DNA of 64,000 nucleotides, taken from positions 1,054,001 to 1,118,000 of the forward strand of contig JALLLT010000003.1 of NCBI GenBank assembly GCA_025266875.1, given 5' to 3'. The DNA comes from Fennellomyces sp. T-0311. Its lineage: Eukaryota > Mucoromycota > Mucoromycetes > Mucorales > Lichtheimiaceae. Below the pieces are notes generated by a model. It worked only from the letters and a program-made list of their open reading frames with translations, did not search any database and was not told the origin of the DNA. Every line of letters begins with the position of its first letter. The stretch's first letter is position 1. A program made the translations under genes and the position numbers. Shown here one piece after another: positions 10,687-23,510 of the stretch.

Positions 10687-13600
10687 TTAAATCAAGTAGT
10701 CAAGTTCATATCGCTGGTAGTGGTTGCGCTCATCGTCGTCGATGCGCGGGTAACACGGAACCAATGCGTCCTGGCTGCCAATATACAGAGTGTTGTAGAT
10801 CTTCCAGTAAACTTCGCGCACTTTCCGAGCAGGATGGAACAATCCCTGCAGCGTGTACTGCAGAATTGTCGTAGGGCCCAGCGCGACCCGCATGCCTTCG
10901 ATGGCTTCCATTACTGCATTGATAACGTGAGGGCTAGCATGCATCAGTTAGCAACCATAGGATAAAAAAACAAAACAAAAAACAATCAAAGACGTACCTT
11001 GTTTCAAAGATATTGGGCCAGATGTAATTGAGCAAATGTCGCAGCGGCTCTTCGCAGCCTAAGCCAGCCACGCCCAGCGCCATGTTCTTGATAGTCGTGC
11101 AGGCCGTCTGTCGATGCACCAAATCACGATCCATCAGCGCATCCTCCAGCAACGGCGTCACTGCCATGATATAATCCTTGCCCATTTCGCCGACATATTC
11201 AAAGATAAACGACAGCGACTTGAGCACACCGTTCTGGACATTGAGCTCCGGCACCCGATATTCATTCATGACAGCTGGCAACACGGTGAACGGAGCACAC
11301 GTCTCGGCAACAATTGCGATGGCAACGCAGGTACATACACGGTTCTGACGCTCTTGCACCTTTAGATTGTTCAACAATGTGGCCAACACATCTTGAGGAC
11401 CAATGGCCTTGGCAATGTAGCCGAACGTATTGACCGATGCACGGCGAATACCCTTCTTGTGTGCCTTTAACAAATCCAACAGCTCAAAGCAAACGCGCAT
11501 CCATTCACGTGCAGAGACATATTCTGCACCGCGATCGGCAATACGACCCACCAGATCAATGCAGTTCTCCTGCACCTTTTCGTGCCGATTACGTAAGATG
11601 GGCGTCAACCGAGGAAGCAAGTCCTTGATGGGTGGAGTCATGCTGGCCATACCAATCACATTGACAATGCTCTTCAAAGCGCCCAGAATCGAACCCAACA
11701 CTTCGGGATACTCTTCGCCGAGATATTCGTACAGAATTTGACCCAGCTGGTTCATCAGCTTCTCTTCGCCGCACGTCTTCATCACAACCGCAATGCGAGA
11801 AATCAGGTCTGCCGCCTGTTGACGCACACGCGCAGATTTGTTGTTGAGTCGCCAAAGGATGGTGTAACAGATTTGCTGCAGGTAAGGTTTGATACGCATG
11901 CCCAATGCGTTCACCACAGTGCCGAAACCGTTCAGCATGACCACGTCTTCCACCGTTTGTTCTTGGAACGCGTACAAGATGCCGTCAATCAACAGTTCTT
12001 CCAATCGTGGATCAATGTCCGCAGCTCCCAGGTTGGAAATCACCTTTTCGATGGTTTCCATGACCATCTTGCGGTACGGCTCGCTCTCGTCCTTCAGATC
12101 GTTCACGATGCGAGTGATGATCTCAGATACACCGACCTTGTTGGCCAATTCCACCGTGGTCTCGACCAGTTGTTTGTAGTTGCGACGATCCAACGCCATA
12201 CGCCGCACCCAAAAGTGCTTAAAGAACTCGGGAAGGATCTCTTCCTTAATGTATTGCGGCATCACACCATCCGTGGCTGCGCACTGCTTGACCACCTTCA
12301 ACACAATCTTCTTCATCTCTTCATCGGGAGACTGGAACTCGCGAATCAAGATGATCATTACTTCCTTGGTATAGTAGTTGGCGTATTCATCGTCCATCAA
12401 TGGGATAATGTAACCGATCGCCTTGAGGAACGCAGCAAGACCTTTGCCGCGGTGCTTGCGGATACCCGTCCAGAGCGGCTTGAGCACCGAGTCGAACGAT
12501 TCGATACCGTAGGGCGCAGCAGCTTCGGCCAAAGCCGCAATGGCAAGCGCGGTGATCGTGCGGACCTTTTGTTGCTCATCTTCCAAACCGTGGCCGATGG
12601 CTTCAACAAGGTTCTTCAAGTGAGGCAAGACGGCGCAGCCCATGAGAATGGCGATCTGCTGGACAATCTTGATACCGGTGTGACGCGCCTGCCATGACTT
12701 TTTGGATCGACACACGGCCTTCAAGAACGGAAGCAAGGCGGGGATACCAAGCGCGGAGGCAACAACCGAAAAGGCACGAGCAGTGGTGTTGCGCACATAT
12801 TCATCGGGATGATCGATATCGGGTCGCATGGTTGTAATCATGGTGGGCAAACCCGCTGCCTTGGAAACATTACTGATAATCTCACGACCTTCGACACGCG
12901 CATAGTAGTCCTCATCAATCAGTAGCGGCTCAATGACAACCAGGATCTTGTGCACGAAGGGACGCACCAAATCATCCAGCTTGTACAAAATACGATCAAT
13001 GACCTTGACCAGCAAATGGCGTTCCTGATCCTCCAGCGTGGGCGACATCAGCAATGGCAAAATCTGATTAAACAACGGGCCAGGGCCGAAATCGCGTGCC
13101 TTGTCCGTGATTTGTCGAAGCGCAGTCTTACGCATAGGCGGCGTGCCGTTCTTGATCCGCAGCAACAGCCGCATGATCTTTCGTTCCTTGAGTTCATCCA
13201 CACTCATCTCCTCCTCGTTGCGATCCTCGAGCAACTTGCCGAAATGTTGCATATCCTCATCCTTGAAGAACGGCAATGAGCCAACGCCAGGGATTTCCTG
13301 AGGAACGTCCATCACCACGCCGCGCGAATCCTCTTGCATCATGAACCCGCTTTCACCCATCGGCGTGGGCGTCGCCATCAACTTGCGCGCGGGGGTTCGA
13401 ATGGGCTGGTAACCGGCGGGAGGGTCCAGGATCTTGTAGCCGGTTTGAGGAAACATGGCATCCAGATCCTCGTCGGAAAGAGGTCGGTTTCGCACATCCA
13501 GCTCGCGCTCCCATCGCATGGCATTGACTGCCTCGGGTGTGGAAGGCACTTGAACTTGACTCGGTGTGGGTGTCATCATACCCATACTACCCACGGGTGT

Positions 13601-14434
13601 AGCAGACACGTTAGCGTTGACTGGCGTAGCATCCCACCTTGACCGCTTTGTTGTCGTGCCCTTGGGAGTAGCATCCCATTCGGACCGCGGTGTGGCATCG
13701 GGATGAGCTGGTGTGGCATCCCATCTGGATCGTTTGCCGGGTCCCTTGGGTGTGGCCTCGATATCATTATGAAGTGGCGTAGCTACGTCCCATCGTCTCT
13801 TCTTCTTTGCTGCGACAGGAGTTGCTTCCACTGCCGCCGATTCTTGTCTGCTTTGTTCCTCATTCTTCTTTTTTTGCGCAATCGCTTCAAACACCCGCTG
13901 TTGCTCTTTTTCAAATTCGGCCTCACGAATGACTTCCGCGTAGGATCGTGATTCCTTGTTTTCGTCTTTTGAAAAGGCATCGGCACGTTCGGGTGAAAGC
14001 ATTCGATTGAATCGTCGCTGATGATATTCGTCTTGACGACCAGCAATGCGTCGTTCACGCATGGTGTCTGCAAACGGATCGTGGCTGTCCGAACCATGTG
14101 TTGCTTCGTTAATGACATCTTTTGAAGCAGTATATGAGTTTAGCCGTTTTTTGGTTTCTTGATACGCCTCGTCCATTTCTTCATCTTCATCGTCTCCAAC
14201 TGCAATGGACGTCGCGTAGCCTTCGTATTTGTCTTTGGTGTAAATGTCAGTGTCGTAAGACATGCCCGCTAGACTGGCATGCTTTTCATTGTCCAGTACC
14301 GCAGCGCTAATGTCTTTGTCAGTGATCTCTCTTCGTTTCGCTTGTGTTGCTTTGATCTCTTGATCAATGTCTATTGTACGTTGATTAGCCGTCGTAAAGT
14401 CCACGGTTTCTTTAATCACTTTACCGTCAGCCAT
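10687..14434 (-). CDS. SF3B1: Splicing factor 3B subunit 1 (SF3B1/Hsh155/Prp10)
   Basis: Largest subunit of the U2 snRNP SF3b complex, which clamps the U2-branch-site duplex. Two exons, 10998-14434 and 10687-10933, total 3684 nt (1227 aa). The N-terminal region carries several U2AF-ligand motifs (RWDATP repeats near 13600-13790 on the minus strand) and then about twenty HEAT repeats. The branch-point pocket segments are conserved: [15 protein letters not shown] and EDEQQKVRT hold the lysines equivalent to human K666 and K700. LHRQTAC-like and [15 protein letters not shown] segments close the superhelix, and it ends in [10 protein letters not shown]. The only intron lies near the 3' end (10934-10997, 64 nt). 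A long antisense open frame inside it is a shadow. Conservation with animal SF3B1 is very high. Confidence 0.97.
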
Positions 14435-14709
14435 GTTTTTGAATGTGAAGAAGTGTAAAGGCGACTCTTGTTCGCACCTCCGCTTTCAATCTTATACCCG
14501 CAGTTAGTCGTGACTACAAATTTAATCCGACTCTGTAGATCACACTTGTTATGACTGGCCTTTCTATCTCTTTTATCCCGCAAATACATATCGCTCAAGC
14601 GCACTTTCCAGTGTTATCGCAACAGTATCGTGCTGTGCAATGGTTTTCTATGAATCACAAAGGCAGCTTTACTTAATCACTTGAAGCCGTCTCTCATTTA
14701 GTTACTACT

Positions 14710-16364
14710 ACGGATATAAAGCTATGCCGCTTTTCATCCTCAATTCACTATGATTATCATGACCAAGCATGCTACTTTTGGTAATAGCCGCATCCTCACC
14801 CAAGTGAAGCGTTAGACAGAGTTTTTGATTCCAAAGCAAACTCCATTGGCCGAGTGTTAGTTCCATTGTCGTAGTGTATATTACTTTATACAGAAAAGAG
14901 TTGCTCCGTGAACTCTTGTGAACTTCTGTGTGACTCATGATTCTGAAAAGTCTTCAATCAGATGGTCCCGATGGTTTTGTACATAGATAGTCCCAACAGG
15001 ATCTTTACTTTGAATCTTGCAGTTTTGGTAACATTCATTGCATGGTTCAGTCAATGAGAGTAGTAGGATTGGCGAGCAGCAAGTGGCGTTAGATATCAAA
15101 TACGAGTCGGCACAAGCCTTGACAAAATATACGTGCATAATCAGCTCCAATCCATGGCTTCCGTTTCGTCACCATCAAAATCACTCATCGAGGTTATCAC
15201 TTTGGTATGGTGGTTCTGTGCTTTCGGACACCGCCTCCCATCTACAACGAAATGATAGTCATTGCATTTAAAAGGTTGTATGATATAACTCTGGTATCGT
15301 AAATATAACACCATATTGTCATCAATGACCGAAGCGCCGCCTTCATCGAGTACACCTTTGGCAATGGAATGAAATGAATGTACTCTATTGGCACATGTCC
15401 AGGACTGAAGGCCAGACGGTATCATTGTCGTCTCAGATACAGGCCTTCTATTTCAAGGATTATGGTTGGCTACAAAGAATAAGATGATAGATCATGTTGG
15501 GTCAACGATCGATAAAACCTGTTCCATATATCTGACACTTTTCTGTTGTAGTCAATGTCGATAGACACCATCCCATGAAAAATGTTGGCCAGCGCAAATA
15601 TCCTGTCATGCTCGTTCGGACATGTCCGTCGATGAGCATGGTAGTGTACTTGATTCGAGCTTTTCATTTTTATCTTTCGGAATCCAAGCATGGAGAGTGA
15701 TAGCCGATCGTATTCCCTGACTTTCTCTCCTTGCCTCCGTTTGATATCGGCAAGTGGCCAAAAATGTGTGTTCCGTCCGATGACCAGAATGTGAGTAGAT
15801 ATCATCACTTCTTCCAGTGTCCAACAGCGTTTCCACCATAGAGATACCTGTACTTGATTGATGGCGATGCTTTTAGCTCTAATATAACTATAGTATGGGC
15901 ATTCAGTATCAAAATACTTGGGATCTGCGATATTGATTTCGGGTACCAATGCAATGCCGTAGATGCGATATATTTGCTTGATGCGCCCCTTGTTTGTCTG
16001 GTCAATCCACATCATGTCGTACCACAAGTACTTGGTATCAAGTCCTTGCATACCTGTTGGAGCAGCTCGTCGTATGTAACTTCATGTATCACCACAGTTT
16101 CTTTTCGATGAAGAAGCTTCTTGGAAATATGGTGCTCCTCCTTCCCAGATTTCGTTACACGACGAAGGCCATTGTCGATGCAAATATCATCTCCGTCGTC
16201 TTTTGGAATGATCTCACCATGTTCCCAGCAGTACGATAAGATGTACTAACCATTAACAGCTTTCCAGTTAAAAGCACGGATGATCCATGTGGATTTTGTA
16301 GGCGCCCCTTTTTGAGTGATATCTTGTGAAATTTGAATCGGTTTCGCGCGTACTCGATATACAT
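14710..16364 (-). pseudogene. Decayed HET-domain gene (sister of the gene at 17102-18724)
   Basis: Runs parallel to the intact HET gene downstream, with the same order of segments but broken by stops and shifts. From ATG 16364 it reads a start like MYIEY (intact: MYIKY). An in-frame TAG interrupts AVNG*YILSYCWEHGEIIPKD. The frame shifts near 16050 before YLWYDMMWIDQTNKG, KRCWTLEEVMIS, RNTHFWPLADIK and NEHDRIFALANIFHG. A second shift is seen before FDGDETEAMDWS near 15150, and the tail NATCCSPILLLSLTEPCNEC lies near 15030-15090. A 193-codon open piece survives at 15470-16051. It is a tandem duplicate that has lost coding capacity. Confidence 0.85.
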
Positions 16365-17101
16365 TGTGTGATAGCTTACAAACAACGTAGACAATTATGC
16401 AGGATCATACTTTTTGAAACAAAAAATTATGTTGAAAGTGATGGATAGACTAGGAGTCATGCCTTGTAAGCTGAAGTTTGTTTAAAAATGAGCAGTTTTC
16501 CTCGTTTAATGCTTCAACGCTGCTATCTTAACACTCGGTTTATTAACTAATGGATCTGATATCCTTGCCACAGATTTTTTGCTCATAATTGCTATATAAA
16601 GAATATAAAAAATTTGAAGTGCCCCTTTGCTTCAGGAAAATCTCATTGCAACTGACCCGACAACCACACGCTTGGTATCGTTGAATAGACCGTTCAATCC
16701 AAGCAAGGCCACCGACCCACTGGCATGGAAGGATTAAGAGACTATCTAATTTGGAAAAAAGTCTTCAGAAAAGGCTCAAATTTTCAAAAGTAATCATCAA
16801 GGATGCTAAAAGTCTTGAAACTTATTCTACCCGGAAAAATTCAAGAAAGTAACCTCCAGCTGTAAAGGTTTGGTGGACCTCGCTCAAAGCTCTGACCTTA
16901 ACTTTCAAAAGCTGGCATACACGCTTCAACATTCCGTTCATCCGGTTCAAAAAACCTGTGCAAGCTCTACAATTTGACCCAAGCTTGCACAGACTTTTAA
17001 GCCGGAAATGGAAGCAGTGCTACAGATGTGGAGAAACTAGTGGGTATTATGGTGAATTCGTTACAACTCTGGTGATTCCCTTCCATTTAATGTAATTTTT
17101 A
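16365..17101. other. Spacer between the two HET copies
   Basis: AT-rich, no open frame of note. Some purine-rich repeats of the type AAAGTCTTNAAA around 16760-16830 are not organised into a clear tandem array. Confidence 0.4.
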
Positions 17102-18724
17102 TTAGTTTATACAAAAGTCTCGATATTCAGAGCAGTCGAGTTGCCGGAACATTTCGTCCATGAAATCCTCTGGGCTTTTGCGTGGCTCATCATATTGAAA
17201 GTGCTTTAGCAAGATGACACCGATGACTTTGTATGTCGGGCTATCGATCGACTTTTTTAAGACAGGAGAAACATAGCAATAGGTATATCCAACAACAATT
17301 TCATTCTGAACCCTGTCTATCACGATGGTGGATAGAACCCCTAGCACAACACACTCATTGCACTTTTCATTCAAGGAGAGTGACATAACTGGCGAACAAC
17401 ATGCTGCATCAGGCTTTGCGTAATGGGTAGGCATGAGACCTGTTAGCCATCCCATGCAATATTGGCCCCAATCCAAGGCTTCCGTCTCGTCACCGTAAAA
17501 GTCATCCATGGAACGAATCACTTTGAAACGGTTGCGCGATGCTTGTTGACGGCGTCCTTGATCTCCAAAAACATCGTTTTTATCACATTCAATAGGTCGT
17601 AGAGTATGGCTCCGGCAACGTACATGTAAAAGCATATTGTCATCAATGCTCCAAAAGCCGCCTCCACCGAGTACATTGTCGACAACTGTACGGTTTGAAT
17701 GTACTCCATTAACACCTGTCCAAGAAGGAAGACCATAGGAGGCCATCGTCGTCGCAGGTTTTCCATTCGGAGGAAACGTGTTGAGACCAAAGCACAGTAT
17801 AGATAGGTCGTGTTGGGCCAGTTGCCGGTAAAAGCTGTTGACTACAGCTGACACTTTGCTGCCGTAGTCAATGTCGATAAATACTGTGTCATTGAAAATG
17901 TTGGCCAGTGAAAATACCCTATCATGTTCTTTTGTGCTTGTCCGGCGATGAGCATACACGAGGACTTGGTTCGCGCTTTTTAGTTTTCTTTCTCGGAATC
18001 CAAGCATGATGTTCGACAGCATATCCTTTTCCTTGATTGTTTTCCCTTGTTTGATATCCGCAAGTGACCAAAAATGCGTGTTTCGCCCAATGACCAAAAT
18101 ACGAGTAGATATCATCAATTCTGCCAACGTCCAGCTACGTTGAAACCATAGAGACTCGCACATTTGACGAATGGCGGTACTTTTGGCTTGAGTATAGTTG
18201 AAAACTGGGACTTCAGTGTCAAATTCCTTGGGATCGACGATATTGATTTCGGGCACCAAGGCGACTGTGTAGCGCGCATTGCCATAGATGCGATGCATTT
18301 GCTTGATTTCGCGCTGTTTTTCGGCCTTGTTTGACTGGTCAATGCAGATCTTGTCATACCACAAGTACTCGATATCAAAATCCTTGCATATTTGTTGGAG
18401 AAGTTTATCGAATGTAACATGCGTCACCGTTGTCTTTTGGCCACGGAACAATGTGAAAATACTGCGTTTCATTTTCTCGATCTTGACTACTCGATGAAGG
18501 CCATGGTCAATGGAAATGTCATCTCCATCTTTCGGAATGATCTCGCCGGACTGCTCCCAGCAATACGATAAGGTGTGATAGCCATTGACAGCCTTATGAC
18601 CAGGCACCTTTTTCCAGTCGGAAGTACGGACGAGCCATGTGGGTTTGTAGGCACCGCCACTGGAGTGGTACTCAGTGTATTTCGGATCGGCAACTCGTTG
18701 AGGTGTGGTATACTTGATATACAT
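17102..18724 (-). CDS. HET (heterokaryon-incompatibility-like) domain protein
   Basis: Single-exon gene of 540 aa. The N-terminal half has the three hallmark blocks of the HET domain: GYHTLSYCWEQSG (about residues 48-60), YLWYDKICIDQSN...REIKQMHRIYGNARYTVAL (about 120-160), and WFQRSWTLAELMIS (about 193-206). The acidic and aromatic residues of those blocks are intact. In ascomycetes HET domains, related in fold to TIR domains, trigger cell death after non-self recognition. In this lineage the role is not established, so a non-self or NAD-related function is only inference. The C-terminal half (EALDWGQY, AACCSPVMSLSL) is not recognised. No membrane segment or signal peptide. Its degraded duplicate lies just 3' of it on the same strand. 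Confidence 0.8.
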   Translation of the reverse strand: MYIKYTTPQRVADPKYTEYHSSGGAYKPTWLVRTSDWKKVPGHKAVNGYHTLSYCWEQSGEIIPKDGDDISIDHGLHRVVKIEKMKRSIFTLFRGQKTTVTHVTFDKLLQQICKDFDIEYLWYDKICIDQSNKAEKQREIKQMHRIYGNARYTVALVPEINIVDPKEFDTEVPVFNYTQAKSTAIRQMCESLWFQRSWTLAELMISTRILVIGRNTHFWSLADIKQGKTIKEKDMLSNIMLGFRERKLKSANQVLVYAHRRTSTKEHDRVFSLANIFNDTVFIDIDYGSKVSAVVNSFYRQLAQHDLSILCFGLNTFPPNGKPATTMASYGLPSWTGVNGVHSNRTVVDNVLGGGGFWSIDDNMLLHVRCRSHTLRPIECDKNDVFGDQGRRQQASRNRFKVIRSMDDFYGDETEALDWGQYCMGWLTGLMPTHYAKPDAACCSPVMSLSLNEKCNECVVLGVLSTIVIDRVQNEIVVGYTYCYVSPVLKKSIDSPTYKVIGVILLKHFQYDEPRKSPEDFMDEMFRQLDCSEYRDFCIN

Positions 18725-19700
18725 CTCGAAGTGCTTCTGTAGCTACTCTGTGTAAAATAGACATTTCCCGGTCAACTTTTCTTGGATACTCTGTGTAAGT
18801 ACCGTAACTTTACCTTTCTTCCTTCAGTAAAACACGAAAAGGAAAAAAAAAGAACGGTCCTGGGGCTCTTTTACAGTGCCTCAGTGTAACAATCACAAGC
18901 CCATTGCGGCACATTTCGCTTAAGAAGGCGGCTTTCAATCTCACATAGCAAAATATATGTTTCTTCCAAGGATGATAAGCCTTTCTGCCAAATATTTTGA
19001 GATGTGACGAGCTGGAATCACTTACGAATCACGCGCTTATTAAACCCGCATTTATTTGCTGCAACTCTCAGTAACATGGTCTACAAATCAAATATTATAG
19101 TAGCAAATACGTCCGTTTTATTATTAAAAAACATTACCATCATAAGGTTTATGGTGTGCGGCTTTCATTGGTTTACAAATTTCGGATCAAAAGAGCCTTT
19201 TTCACCAAAATTTAACCCCTTTACCTACTTTTCGCTAACAGGTCGTTCCATGTGACCAATGATACCATCTATCTTAAAATTACTTGGTAATGACATTTCA
19301 TTATCGTACACCAACTTTACACGCGATATCAGATATGTACTCGCAACTGTCAACTCTCAACGTGCCATCATCGTTCCCTAAAAGGAAGGAGAGGGGAAAA
19401 CTTTATAACATTCGTTGTCAAGAACTTATGCATAGGCATTAACTTGTCTGTTATATCTGTTTTTAACCCATAGTCGTGAGCGAATAGGGTAGTCCCACAT
19501 ATACAGATGAAGAAATGGATATAATCTCGTTACGTTTGTTCCCCTTGAAATTGACATATAGACTGGTCATCCCCAACGTTCAGTGCATCGGAAGAACTAA
19601 TGTTCCGTTCAATTTTTTACTCCCCTTGTCCTTAACAATAGCTCCTTTGACATGATCTGGCATATCGTGTAATAGGAGATGGCCTGATCCTTTTTGAAAC
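18725..19700. other. Divergent intergenic region between HET gene and MFS gene
   Basis: Almost 1 kb of AT-rich DNA separating two divergently transcribed genes, so it should contain both promoters. No credible open frame. The only clear element is the TATA box at 19708-19715. Confidence 0.5.
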
Positions 19701-19707
19701 TTAGCGG

Positions 19708-19715
19708 TATATAAA
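19708..19715 (+). promoter_or_regulatory. TATA box of the anion:cation symporter MFS gene
   Basis: TATATAAA lies 71 bp before the ATG at 19786, a normal distance for a TATA-driven fungal gene with a short 5' leader. Confidence 0.55.
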
Positions 19716-19785
19716 TGCGCGCCAGAAATAAAAGGTGTGGACCCTTCTTAAGCTGCTTGTATGAAAAGCACCCTCCACTCGGATA

Positions 19786-21801
19786 ATGTCTAATCATCAA
19801 CGAAACTTTTCGATTATCGGAGAACACCATTCCGATGATAGCAGTTCATGTATTAGTACCGTCGTTGCCAGTGATTATGGGAAGCGAAGCAACAGAAGTG
19901 ACACCAGCAAAGAAGAATTCGTGACAGCCATCCATACTGTCGACAGCAACGAAAATCAAAACATCACTCTATCATTGGAAGAGGAAAAAAAGGAGCGCCA
20001 GCTAGTTCGGAAGTTTGATCTGCATGTCATCCCACTTTTCTGTATCTTTTATTTTATGGATCATTTGGATCGGCAAAATATCTCAAATGCAGCGTAGGTC
20101 CCATTACTGTCATCTCTGCTGCGAATGATAAATTAAGGATTTTTTCCCTTACAGATTAGCAGGTCTTCAAGAGGATCTCGGGGTCAGTTGAAAAATGATG
20201 ATCATGTGTCATGCCAACGAAGCTTATTTGTTATATTAAAAAAGATGACGGGTCCTGAATTCAGTGTGACAATATCTGCCTTCTATATCACTTATGTAAG
20301 CATCTCTATGAAAATCGTTAAATGCATACTCAGCGTGGTCTCGTTATGTAGATTATATTTCAAGTGCCATCCAATATCATCCTAAAACGCATCGGTGCTC
20401 GATGGTGGCTATCATCTATCATGCTTGTATGGGGCCTCGTTACCACATCCATGGCTCTGACGACCAACTTTACAGGCCTGCTTATCACTCGCCTCCTTTT
20501 AGGGTGAATGTTTTTTTATCGTACTCTCTCCTACAGCTCTATTAATATAATTTCAGTGCTGCCGAGAGTGGCTACATTCCTGGCATTCTATATCAACTAT
20601 CAAGGATCTACAAGCCGCAGGAACTCGGCTTTCGAATTGCAATTCTATTATTCATGGCTGCACTTGCTGGTATCGTGTCCGGTCCTATTGGTTATGTTGC
20701 CACCGGTATGGGTGGTAAACTGGGACTGTATGGGTGGCAATATTTGTTTATCTTCGAAGGTGCACCCACGGTCCTTTTGGCACTTTTATCATTTTGGGTC
20801 TTGTTCGATAACGTCAATGATGTCCGTTGGCTTACTCAGGAACAAAAGGAGCTTCAGGAACGGCGCATGATGCCTCATACCATGGTAACCTCTCAAGAGA
20901 GCGTCACATGGTGTACTATGCGAACTGTATTATCGGATAAGAAGACCTGGTTGTTCTCGGCATTATTCTTTTTGGTATCAATCAATGTTACTAGTATCGG
21001 TGTATTTTTACCCATCATCATTAATGGTAAGCCATTAACACATTTCACATCCTTTTACCTAATCATCGCTGCTTACGTAGGATTTAATTTCTCTGCTCAA
21101 ATGTCCCAATTATTAACAGCACCGCCTGCTGGTCTTGCTGGTCTTTTAATGCTTGTATGTGGTCTTTTAGCAGATCACGGCAACCGCCGGGCTATCATGG
21201 TGGCGACCGGATCTTGCGCCATTGCCCTTGGATATACGTTACTACTGGTATTTAAAGATCGCTGGCGTGAGTATACATGGCATACATTACTCAATTGCGT
21301 ATACACAACTTACACCTCTCACTTAGCATGCTATGCTGCTCTGTTCATTATCGCAGCCGGCGTCGGTATTGAAGCCCCCATTGGTATCACTTGGTCTGCA
21401 ATAAATTACCACGACTTGACTGTGCGTGCTGTGGCTGTTGCAGTCGTCAACATGATGGGAAATCTTGGAAACGTCGTTGCATCATTCCTTTACACGGTCC
21501 CAGGTGACACAAGCCATGGTAAACGATCGCCCAATGAACCAATATCTGTTGCTAATGATCACCGCTCGTATTCAATAGTACTTGGTAACGGTATCAATCT
21601 TGTAATCGCAATCACTGGCGCTCTCATTGCAGCAGGAACTGGTTTGATGCTGCGTCGGCGCAATCGTCGCCTTGGAATCACTTCGCATATCAGTGAAAAA
21701 GACGAAACGGTAAGACTCATTTGTCAGTTGAATTGTGTGATCGGTAGCTTGACATATATCTGTCTATCAAACAGGAGCAGCAATTCCGTTATTTCTACTA
21801 G
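19786..21801 (+). CDS. MFS transporter, anion:cation symporter family (Dal5/Tna1-like)
   Basis: Plasma-membrane permease of the allantoate/nicotinate/vitamin type (ACS family); exact substrate unknown. Exons 19786-20093, 20155-20182, 20245-20295, 20352-20503, 20557-21026, 21081-21266, 21327-21709 and 21775-21801 total 1605 nt (534 aa). After a polar N-terminus it has the family start motif RKFDLHVIPLFCIFYFMDHLDRQNISNA. The second-to-fourth membrane segments include SAFYITYIIFQVPSNIILKR, GARWWLS and the motif RLLLGAAESGYIPG. GWQYLFIFEGAPT is typical for the sixth segment. The C-terminal half has the second six-helix bundle (LLADHGNRR loop, NMMGNLGNVVASF). The short last exon gives the end ETEQQFRYFY. 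It converges with eRF1, with 122 bp between stops. Confidence 0.92.
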
Positions 21802-21923
21802 TTCTAGGGACGTTAATAAGAGATTTATTGCAAAAGTGTACAAAGCAAGAGAAAATAAAAGCGGGTTTACGGGATGAGGGAGCATACGGATATACCGCAC
21901 GAGTTATCATTTACAATGATCGT

Positions 21924-23510
21924 CTAGAAGTCGTCGTCTGAGTAGAATTCATCAGAATCGTAGTTGAGCTGTTCAAAGTTAACACGGTATCTATTCAACA
22001 TAGTTAGTATACCCTTTGACTCTTCTTGATCATGAGAACAACTTACCTGAGGATACCGCCGATACCACCGAAGCCCTTAACGAACTGAGCACCTTCCTGA
22101 GAGCGGTTGGTGACGAATTCCAAAGTGGTACCAAAGTCCTTGTAGCTCTCAGCAAACCATTCAAGAAGAGGCTTGACATCGATAACCTCCATTTCAGAGT
22201 TAGGTGCAGCTTCTTCACAGGTGTCCTTCATGAACAAACGATCCTTTTCCTCCTGCTTGGTCGGGTGATAGACAGTCTCGACACCGGCTGCGTTACGGAG
22301 GACATATCTGTTCAAATCCAGCGATTCCCAAACAATCAAGTTCTCCACAGCGCCCAATTCCAAAGCCTTGAGCGTATCGTCGACACCGAAGCAGTATTTG
22401 CCGCTATCCTGAGAGATTTCGTCAAAGTAAGTCTGGATCAACTTCTTCTCCTGGACGAACTTGACGTTGGACAAGGATTCGGCGGACAATTCGATAGCCT
22501 GGTTGAAACCGTTTTCACCACCGTACGAAACATCAACAACCTTGACGATCTTGGCCTGCAGACGGGGATCAAACATATCGGATTGTGACAGTTCGTTCTT
22601 GAAATCGGCGGAACCGGCCAACACAAGACCGGCAACATTGACCTTATCGGCTGTGATGAAGAAGGAGACGGCCAACTCGGCGACCTTGCGGACGTAGTTG
22701 TGACGCTTTTCCTCACGCAAACGGGAGAAACGCAAAGCGGACTGACCACCACGACCGTGCTTCTTGGGTAAATCGACTTGAAGCTTGTGGATGACGTCGC
22801 GCGTGTTACCCGACAACGTACCAAACAGCGAGCCGTTACCATCCATGATGATGAAGCCAAACTTGGCGTCGTCTTCGAGCAGCTCGGAAAGCGCTTCGGT
22901 GTGGAATTTGTTGTCGCAGAGGTATAAACTGGTGTTGATTGGCTTGTGTGGCTCGAAGCTGATGTTGACCTTCTTTTCTTTGCCTTCGTCCGTCACGATC
23001 GTACCACAGTACACGACAAGGCCATTAGGAGGAACTAAATAATATGCTCAGTTTCAACCCTATTCCCGCTTTCAAACTCTATTTACCTTTGGTGTACAAC
23101 TTGAGGCGCTGCTGGGTGGATGTAATGGCCGACAGCACGGATAGACGGTTGACACGCGACTTGATGTTGGAGGCAGTGCCGTATTCGTCGGCCAACATCT
23201 TGCCAGCACGGGAAATCTGATCCTTGGGGGCTAATAAACAGATATGCATAAATATGAGCACCCGCTTGCTAGTTTCCACCCCTTGTCGCCATTCCTCTCT
23301 TAACCGTTACGTACGAAGAATAAGCGAAATCATGGAGGTGCCGTTGCTATCGTCAGCCGATACAAGAGTTTAGTGCTATAGAACATGAGCAGGACACTCG
23401 TCCCGACGCTGACAAACTCACCCTCGTGCGGCTTCCAAGCTCTTAATGAGCTTCTTCATCTTCCACATTTCGACATTGTGGTCGGTTTGACCTTCAGCGG
23501 GTTGCGACAT
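21924..23510 (-). CDS. SUP45: Eukaryotic translation termination factor eRF1
   Basis: Class 1 release factor that reads all three stop codons in the ribosomal A site and triggers peptide release. Exons on the minus strand: 23422-23510, 23315-23346, 23087-23230, 22047-23034 and 21924-21990. They total 1320 nt (439 aa), the normal family length. Domain 1 carries [10 protein letters not shown], the TASNIKS stop-recognition motif and the YLCDNKF motif (YxCxxxF). Domain 2 carries the catalytic GGQ in [13 protein letters not shown]. Domain 3, the eRF3-binding part, ends in an acidic tail ([12 protein letters not shown]). With TASNIKS and YxCxxxF unchanged, the standard genetic code is expected, which matters when judging in-frame stops elsewhere in the window. 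Confidence 0.97.

Noticed and set aside
11738..12697. 319-codon plus-strand open frame
   Set aside because: It lies entirely antisense to SF3B1 and has no motif; it is a shadow produced by codon bias of the real gene.
22016..22588. 190-codon plus-strand open frame
   Set aside because: Antisense shadow of eRF1, whose motifs are unmistakable on the other strand.
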